DNA from: Hysterium pulicare CBS 123377
Taxonomy: Eukaryota; Ascomycota; Dothideomycetes; Hysteriales; Hysteriaceae
Length of the DNA stretch: 64,000 bases
Reading direction: 5' to 3'
Assembly: GCA_000467715.1 (NCBI GenBank)
Contig: AJFK01000026.1
Span: 62,001 to 126,000 of the forward strand
Shown piece after piece: positions 57,056-64,000 of the stretch (position 1 is the first letter of the stretch; each line of letters opens with the position of its first letter). The notes under the pieces were generated by a model that saw only the letters and a program-made list of their open reading frames with translations, was not told the origin of the DNA and did no database searches. The translations under genes and the position numbers were made by a program.

Positions 57056-57764
57056 GGTCAGTTGCCTCTTGGCGGTGTAGCTGTCTAGTGAACTGGGGCA
57101 AATAAGCCTATTAAAATGAAGCCGTAAAAGGGTAGTCGAGGAGCAGGAGTTAATATGTGAAAGTGAGAAAGGTTACACAAATTTGGTCAAGAAAGGATCT
57201 CAGACATCACAGATTCAAGATTGAAAAAGTGGTGCCCTGTATGATTAATATATTGTCTCCCCGAGGCTGGCAAATCTTCGGATCTTGTCCGTGCAGTCAC
57301 GAAAGCCTGGTCAGCCCTTCCCGGCCGTCTTTGAACAGCTAATACATCCGACAGGTAAGGTTACTTCTATGCAACTAGTCAGACGGCATGTAAAGAGGTC
57401 ACAACGGGCCATCTAATGTTGCAACGACAAGCGACGGCACAAGGCCTTGCAGTGCTCGGCGGGGAAGCCATGTCTGGGGAATGAGGATAACAGCACTTGG
57501 CAGCGGAGAAGCCACCGTGAGGCGGGTTCGTTCTGGTGAGATAGTACGTGGTGTTGTAAATTGCCAAGTCCGTTCCCCGCCATTTTCCGCTGAGAGTTAC
57601 TTGATATGGGGTTGGTAGTTTTTTGTTTCGCCGGTGTTACGCCATTCGTCATATCATTGGTCACTCTCTGCCGGGTGAATGCGCACCGAAGCGCTCATAG
57701 TTTCACCATGGGAGTATTTTCGGAACTTCAATTTTCGGATAAGAGTTTATCAGCTACTGAATCA
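57056..57764. other. Intergenic interval
   Basis: Promoter of the transporter gene and 3' end of the dehydrogenase gene; nothing else seen. Confidence 0.5.
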
Positions 57765-58868
57765 TCAGAGACGAGATTTTTCGGAATTCCCATGCGATAT
57801 ATTGATCGGATTAGCTGCAACGCGTTGTGCTTCCTTGTTAAGCGCATCCAGTTCTGCTTCTACCAACGGAATACCATTTTTGAGCCGTTGTTCCTTCGTC
57901 AATTGCTCGAGTTCTCCTGGGAAATATATCTTATCGACCCCAGCCATCTTGTCCGATGATATGACTCGGTTATAGAGATAATCCATCCGATCTTTGAATT
58001 CATCTAGGCCCATGAACAGGTCTGGCTTGATGGCGACGAGAAAATGTCCCACATTGGCAGGTTTGGAAGGGTCATACGGATTGGTGACATGTCCAGCGAA
58101 TGCACTCCCGGATAGGACACCAGAAAAGACGTCCATCATGACTGCTAGTGCCGAACCTTTGGGACCACCCATTGGTAGCATCACGCCTTCCAGAGCCCGG
58201 GCTGGGTCGTCTGTCTGTCTCCCTTGTGCATCCAATGCCCAGTCCTTTGGAATCTTCTCGCCTCGCCGAAGAGCTTTGTAGATCTTACCTCGAGCCGCAA
58301 CACTGGGTGCCATGTCCACAATGAAAGGTCTTCCTTTGCCTGCTGGTGCGCCGCAAGCTATAGGAGAAACACCCATCAACTTCGACTTTCCACCCCAGAC
58401 AGGCAATGCAGGTGACGAGTTCGTGAAAACCAGACTCATCATGCCGGCATCCAATGCTTGTTGGACCACCCATGCTGACATCCCAAAATGGTTCGAGTGT
58501 TTGACAGATACCATTCCTATCCCCATCTCCTGAGCCATTGTTATAGCAGCAGACATGCCTAGATGTGCTGCTAAGAACCCGAATCCATTGTGTCCATCTA
58601 CTTGCGCGACTGCAGTCGTAATCTGGCGGAGAGTGGGAGAGGCTTTGGGGTCGAGGACGCCTTGGCGGATACGCGCCATGTAGGACGGGATGCGATTGAT
58701 GCCATGGGTATCGACACCGCGGAGGTCTGCTTCTACGAGGCATTTGGCAACGATGGCTGCATTTTCGGGCGGGACACCGTTACCGACTAGGACAGCTTCT
58801 GCAAATGTTCGGGCATCGGAGGGACTGACATGGAACATTCGGTTATCTGTTGGAGATGCAGCAACCAT
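57765..58868 (-). CDS. Malate/L-lactate dehydrogenase family (Ldh2) NAD(P)H oxidoreductase
   Basis: Single exon, 367 residues. The Ldh_2 fold is marked by 'DLRGVDTHGINRIPSYM', 'VDGHNGFGFLAAHLGM', the catalytic-site 'VKHSNHFGMSAWVVQQAL', 'FIVDMAPSVAARGKI' and 'MGGPKGSALAVMMDVFSGVLSG'. Members reduce 2-oxoacids or cyclic imines (malate, ureidoglycolate, 2,3-diketogulonate, delta-1-piperideine-2-carboxylate) with NAD(P)H. No targeting signal, so probably cytosolic. Same-strand neighbour of an MFS sugar-type transporter, suggesting a small catabolic pair. Confidence 0.92.
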   Translation of the reverse strand: MVAASPTDNRMFHVSPSDARTFAEAVLVGNGVPPENAAIVAKCLVEADLRGVDTHGINRIPSYMARIRQGVLDPKASPTLRQITTAVAQVDGHNGFGFLAAHLGMSAAITMAQEMGIGMVSVKHSNHFGMSAWVVQQALDAGMMSLVFTNSSPALPVWGGKSKLMGVSPIACGAPAGKGRPFIVDMAPSVAARGKIYKALRRGEKIPKDWALDAQGRQTDDPARALEGVMLPMGGPKGSALAVMMDVFSGVLSGSAFAGHVTNPYDPSKPANVGHFLVAIKPDLFMGLDEFKDRMDYLYNRVISSDKMAGVDKIYFPGELEQLTKEQRLKNGIPLVEAELDALNKEAQRVAANPINISHGNSEKSRL

Positions 58869-59975
58869 GTTGGGGGTTGGCTATCGTGCTTGAGTCGACC
58901 TGATCTAGGCCGAGGGATGATCTCAGTTGGGCGCATAACATGGCGTGGCAGATGGGTAATGCCGCGCATGGAGCCGCGTGAGGTGAACGGTCAGCTCATG
59001 GATGGGGAATTGAACAAGTGGGGGAGAGTTATGCTCTATCGGTCCTTTCATGGGAGAGTCTGGGGGGATGAACGTAAGCGGGCGTGATCCAAGCTCCCTA
59101 CCCACTTTCACCACAGCTAGATGCGAGCCCAAAACAAGGAAGAAGGCGAGTGCAGTTCTGTAGCTGATCCAAAACTTTGTTTCTATCCAGGTACCCAATT
59201 GAAGATCATGTTTCATCGACAGCGCTAGAGCTCGCCCGGTCGGAACAAGAGCCTGATGGTTGTTTGGTGGATTCTGTGTAGCAGACGAGAACGATGTTAT
59301 GTTGTTGCCTGCCCGATGGAAAGGCGCTGTCACGTGGGTGCCACAACATGAAGAACCTTGCATGGGTGATTATATTTAAAGCTCTCGTTTATGGTTGACT
59401 TCGTTGAATGATATGACAGTGCTTCTTTAATTTTGCGTTGAGTTCTCATTGGTTTTGTTTCTTTGGTTCTGGTACGCCATCGTCCCCGTTGACAAAAACC
59501 TTGCATGCCTTCTGTACGAAGAAGTGCGGAATGACGCTCAAGATACTCTGTACTTAGTAATGAGTTTCCTTGATAAGCTACTTATGGGTCTCCCAATTCG
59601 GTCTTTTCCCACGCTGTCTCTACTAGAACTTGCTGTAGAATATACCTATGTTAGCTATAAGTACATGAAGCGTTCGCTTCCCTAAACCCCCGAGCCATCT
59701 CTTCGCCATCCAGAACGTAGTCACACTCGAACCTCTCCTACCCATTCTGAGGACTAAGGATGAGATAGACTTGATGGTGAAGGCGTCCCGATTGCAAAAC
59801 TGATGAACTCAACTACGCCGCTCGGCTCCAAGAGTTGCTACAGCCGGAGAAGAGTGTCGGTATAATTACTCCACCGAAAGCACAGTATGAGCGGTGGGAA
59901 TGTGCTCGAATACTATGACAGTCATGAAACGTGATCTGAGATAGACTGAAGTGCGAGCATATATGATTATAAGGC
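58869..59975. other. Intergenic interval
   Basis: A 146-codon open frame at 58923-59363 (minus) lies in the dehydrogenase promoter and lacks any domain. No gene supported. Confidence 0.5.
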
Positions 59976-61370
59976 CTAGAGCCCAACACCCAGGATCATA
60001 CCAGCGCTCGAAAATGCAGTCCAAACAGCACCTTGCTGTACCAGCTTCGGCGGGCAATATCTTATCATCCATAGTTAGCTTATGTCCCAAACAATTAGAT
60101 GCCTACTCACAAATCTCCTGCCAGCCGCACAAAACCAGCCCAGAATAACCATGACGCCAACCAACTTGTGATTACGAGTAAACTCCCTAGCATTTGCATT
60201 AACTTCGAAACCATGTCCACCCCACCACCTTCCTTGAGCATGACGAAGATGAAAGTCGGCGCTGTAAGATACACGAAGGATTGTGCACATAGCCAGAATA
60301 GCGCTCCAGCGTACATAATGTTGGCGTTGTGGCCAATGGGACCTGGAAGTGTGCCCGGAGAGTAGTAGCCACGCTTCTGGGCGAAGACAACAGTCTTGCC
60401 CATGTAGTAGAGCGTGAAGATCTGCAAGAAGATCTCGGCCCAGTATTGAGATAATGCGGCATTTCTCCAATAGTAGTCGTCTTCATATTTCGGTTCGCTC
60501 GGGGCAGGTGGATGCTCGGGGTGTTCTGCAAGAAACGGTTGCTCAATAGGTTGAAACACCGATACACTCGTCATATCCTTTAGCTCCACCTCCGTGAATC
60601 CAGCATGCGAATCTTCTAAAAGTGGCTGGTTATCATCCGGTTTGATGGGCTTGGTTTTCTTCACACCAGATAAAAGCATGACCAGAATCCAGGAAATCCG
60701 CGGACGAGCAGCGAAAAAGAACATCAATTGCGGAATAGTGAAGCCTTGCCCGTAGCCGGGAGTACGCTTGATGATAGTCGCAACAATAGCATTAGCGCCC
60801 AACTGCATAGCAAGAGGCACGATCCACATGTACATCCAAGAGTTACCGCCTCGCTTGCCAAAAAGACCAAAGGTGAGCTTCTTGACTACAAGACGATGGC
60901 CGAAGACGGTGCTGAGTGCTCCAGAGATCACGTTGATGGCAGCGAAAGTGATCAGGATGCTTCCCTCGCCGGGACATGGATATTTCGTTGCGTCATCTGA
61001 TGATGGGGCGACCTTCCAGGTCCATGGAATGAGTTCAGTAGCATTCGTAACTAAATCGGATGTCAGTTTTGACTTCCGCCCCTGCTCAAATCGCTAGTAC
61101 TCACTGTAGACCGTGCAGCCGCTCTGACATCCGTTATCCAGTAGACAATGCTCAGGAGATTTACCGCAGAATCTGCACATCGTCAGCATACGCCATATCG
61201 GTTGTCGAGAAAGCAATCATCTACCCATATTTCGAACAGCAGCGGCCCCAAATAGGATCGCATGTTGAATTGCCATGCCCTAGCCCGCATCGGTGCTCCT
61301 CACGGTCGATGAGGGAAGCAACAACCACCGAGCATGCTGCAAAGAATAGAAATAATCTTCGAAGCCTCAT
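59976..61370 (-). CDS. CBM18 chitin-binding multi-pass membrane protein
   Basis: Exons (minus) 61370-61225, 61172-61105, 61050-60111 and 60060-59976 give 412 residues. A signal peptide (MRLRRLFLFFAACSVVVAS) precedes one hevein-type CBM18 domain with eight cysteines: 'CGLGHGNSTCDP', 'GRCCSKYGFCGKSPEHC' and 'NGCQSGC', split by an intron. About seven or eight helices follow, separated by a cytoplasmic-type loop rich in Pro/Glu (about residues 215-260). The last exon adds 'YCPPKLVQQGAVWTAFSSAG' and a final helix. An extracellular chitin-binding head on a polytopic membrane body suggests a wall sensor or anchor; that role is inferred. Confidence 0.85.
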
Positions 61371-62365
61371 GTTACGGGTATCAAGCCTCAACAAGCCTTG
61401 CGATTGCGATGAAAGAGTCTCTGAACACCCACATGTTAAATTGCGATGCGGCTGAAGGGAGGTGTCACGTTTCTCAGGCTTCAATTTTATCGGCTTGGCG
61501 TAATAAGCCAATCGCTTGTTCTCAATCCTATCGTGGCTCTGGACTCAGCTTAGCGTGGTCGTGGCGTTTCTGTGGCTGCAGAGACTCTGCAACCGAGGCA
61601 GGAGATCGAATCGGCTCATCTGGAATGAAGCCTCCGACTGCTGCTAATATGTCCGGGGAAAGCGAATAATGAGAACTGATATCGTGGCGCAGTTTGCGTG
61701 GTGTCGTGTCATGGTGTTGTGGACGGTGAGAGGACTGACAGCCCGAACGCTAAACGCTAGATGGAACCGCTCTAGCCTATTTGGATCCTTCCTTTGATAC
61801 ATAGCGGAATCGTGATAACTGATCAAGACACACAGAAGTAAACTCTGAAGGTCGAGGAAACCTTTTCACAAATGCTTTCTAGGTGGTATTTCGACTCATA
61901 CCTACTCTCGGGTGGGTGGGAAAAGGGATGCCGGAAAACACATGAATCTGAGGCCGCCTACAAAATTTCAACATCACACTTCAGAAAGTCCCAATTTTCA
62001 TGAAGTTATTTCTAACTAAGCACAATGCATCTGTCCTTGCCCCTGCTCTGCAACATATTGCGATGGGGCCTCACGCCTTCCGCAGGGTTTGCTTACATGA
62101 ATAAAGGCAGACCACGAAAAGAACCAACTTCAAAGACGCCGGCAATCGAAACAAGGAAACATACCCTTGATAACATAACCCTCGTGAAAGGGTACACGAA
62201 ATTGAAGGCCTAGAAAGCATCTTGAGACATCGCCCTACAAATGGAGAAAACTCCTTCGATGCGTCGGACCAAATCATAGTGAAAGCCTCGATTTTCCGCA
62301 GATTGAAGAGAACATTCCTGCATATATGAACCAGAGACATCCGAACACCGATAGATCGCGTTGCT
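61371..62365. other. Intergenic interval
   Basis: No supported gene. Confidence 0.5.
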
Positions 62366-63965
62366 TCAATCCTTCTGTTTCTTTGGTTCCGACGTCGTTA
62401 TGAAGTTATCGTATGCGCTGAAGAATTCTTCTGTCTTCTTCGCAAGTCGGTCCTTTGCTTCATCGACTTCTTTCTGCTTTGCGTCGCGTCTCTGAAGTTC
62501 AGCCTTGAGGTCTGACACCTGCTGTTCGAGGCTCGAGATATTCTGTATGCTGCGTCTCTGAAAATCAGCCCTGCGGTCGTCCAGCGCTCTTTCAAGGAGC
62601 CCTTTAAGGCCCAACGTATCCTTTTTGAGTTTCGAATTTTCTTTTTCGAGTTCTGCCTTATCCTTCTCGAGAGCCGCCTTACCCTCCTCGAGAGCTGACT
62701 TGTCCTTTCTGAGTTGTTCGTTTTCGTCGACAAGATTCGAGCTCGTTTGGAACCGTTCTAGCTGAGCAGCTAGGGCTATCTTCTCACTTTCCCGATCCTT
62801 CTTTTCACTTTCCAGTTGCTTCATTCTGGACTCAAGCTCCTTTTTGGTCTCCTTTTTGCCGATTACTTTGGCGCCTCCGGACTGAGGAACTTGTTTAGGC
62901 ATGTTTTCCATGCTTTGATCATAAGACGGAGGAGGGGTATCTTGAGCTACGCCGACGAAGAGCGACGTTTCTTTCGGTGAATTGAAAATGGAATCACACT
63001 GGGAATCGAATGACTTCTGAGGGTTCTGCGGTGATTGTAACGGTGTGCCAACACTGATTGGTTTAATCGAACCGCTGTCGGGAGTTGCGAGACTCCGGGA
63101 CTTCTCGAACACGGAAGTGCTACACAAGAGTATGTTAGTAAACGGCTTGTAGACGTAGATTGAATGGTTATTATAGCCTATGATCATGGTTTGCTCTGAT
63201 GTTTGCACATAGGTCTAGAATATTCCAACCAATTTGTCTACAATCAAGCAAGATTGTGGATGTAGGGCGTCACACTTACATATTTGTCTTCTCATCCTCT
63301 TCACTGCTAGATAAAGTTATAGATATTGGCCGTTGACGTTTCCGAGGAGGGGAGTTAGTTGGACTCGCGGTTTCGGTTTTGGACCAGCTCTGAGATTCAG
63401 ATGGAGCCCATTCGGATGTTGACGACTCGTCCTGCGCGTGAATCTTTGAGGCCTGATCCGAAGAATCTTGGGGCATATCATTCTTCTTTGGAGACTCATC
63501 CTGCGCCTGAATATCTGGAACTTGATCCAAGGGACCTAGGAGCATATTACCAAACACTCCATTCCTATTCTTCTTCATGTCTTCATATGCGTGTCTTATC
63601 ACTCTGAAAGCCGCTTCGTAAGGGTAGACCGGCCACATACTATAAGTCTGAAAGTGGGGGAGTATCTGGGACTCCTTCACAATCGCAATCATGGCATCAA
63701 TCCAGAGGAGGGAATACCCTTTTTCAATATCGTTGGTAATGATATGGCCTCTGGCTTTGTCGTCTGCTGCTGGGGAGAATTTCTTTTCGAGAAAATCCAA
63801 CTCCCTTGGGCTCAGATCTTCGTGCATTTGTGCAAAGTGTTCTGGGTCTAAATAGCAAGACTGTGTCCAGGAATGGAGCGGACCGAGGCATTGATTGGTG
63901 ACCCAGGCTTGTATCTCAGTGTTTGCCAGGTCTGGCTTTCCCCAATTATTCCATATTTCGTCCAT
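62366..63965 (-). CDS. Coiled-coil protein of unknown function, possibly continuing past the window edge
   Basis: Exons (minus) 63965-63280 and 63119-62366 join in phase to 479 residues from the ATG at 63965. The frame stays open to the window edge (KRGRVGARRAK before the Met), so an upstream start or exon is possible. The first 110 residues look globular ('LLWIDAMIAIVKESQIL', 'MWPVYPYEAAFRVIRHAYED'). An acidic/Ser-rich middle with a basic patch 'PPRKRQRP' (possible nuclear signal) follows, and then a coiled coil of about 170 residues rich in Lys/Glu heptads (LEKDKAELEKENSKLKKD). No family recognised. Confidence 0.7.
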
Positions 63966-64000
63966 TTTGGCACGACGGGCACCGACTCGTCCTCGCTTGT

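Noticed and set aside
58923-59363. 146-codon minus-strand frame with an ATG
   Set aside because: It lies in the promoter of the Ldh2-family gene and has no recognisable feature.

Overview
The window is nuclear DNA of a filamentous ascomycete (Pezizomycotina; Leotiomycetes is my guess, not shown). The evidence is many short GT-AG introns (about 44-92 nt), a HET-domain gene, an alpha-1,3-glucan synthase, a fungal rhodopsin-type receptor, a UDP-galactopyranose mutase and a CBM18 membrane protein. There are no bacterial-style operons. Exon models below were built by reading splice sites and checking phase; none is backed by transcripts.

The most striking part is 5.3-11.3 kb: a candidate ribosomally made, post-translationally modified peptide (RiPP) cluster of the dikaritin type. 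At 7865-9048 lies a secreted precursor of about 203 residues in 12 exons. After a signal peptide it carries ten tandem units of the form DPQYQPFKADGDDIAKR, most ending in a Kex2 site (KR). Each repeat sits on its own exon, and every intron between repeats is in phase 0 and cuts the putative core between Q and P. Three UstYa-family (DUF3328) oxidase genes surround it (5274-6011 minus, 6567-7238 minus, 10595-11332 plus), each with one membrane segment and two HxxHC motifs. No transporter, peptidase or regulator of the cluster is visible.

Left flank (1-5.3 kb): the end of a degenerate superfamily 1 helicase, repeats, and a DOMON-cytochrome b561 gene. Right flank (12.5-14.4 kb): an intact UDP-galactopyranose mutase. 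A dispersed repeat of about 170 bp occurs once on each side of the cluster (about 1.52 kb and 14.6 kb).

From 14.4 to 23.9 kb is a decayed accessory stretch: a broken membrane-protein gene, two secreted-protein genes (one with a frameshift), a broken HET gene and an LRR/F-box-like fragment. From 23.9 kb on the window is mostly ordinary: rhodopsin-like receptor, alpha-1,3-glucan synthase, a DUF4470-like relic, an OGFr-domain protein, a small complex I subunit (NDUFB4/B15-like, four tiny exons), glutathione transferase, BTB/POZ protein, OSGIN-like flavoprotein, VHS-GAT protein, App1-like phosphatidate phosphatase, GNAT acetyltransferase, MFS sugar-type transporter with a 12-nt microexon, an Ldh2-family dehydrogenase, a CBM18 multi-pass membrane protein and a coiled-coil protein at the right edge.
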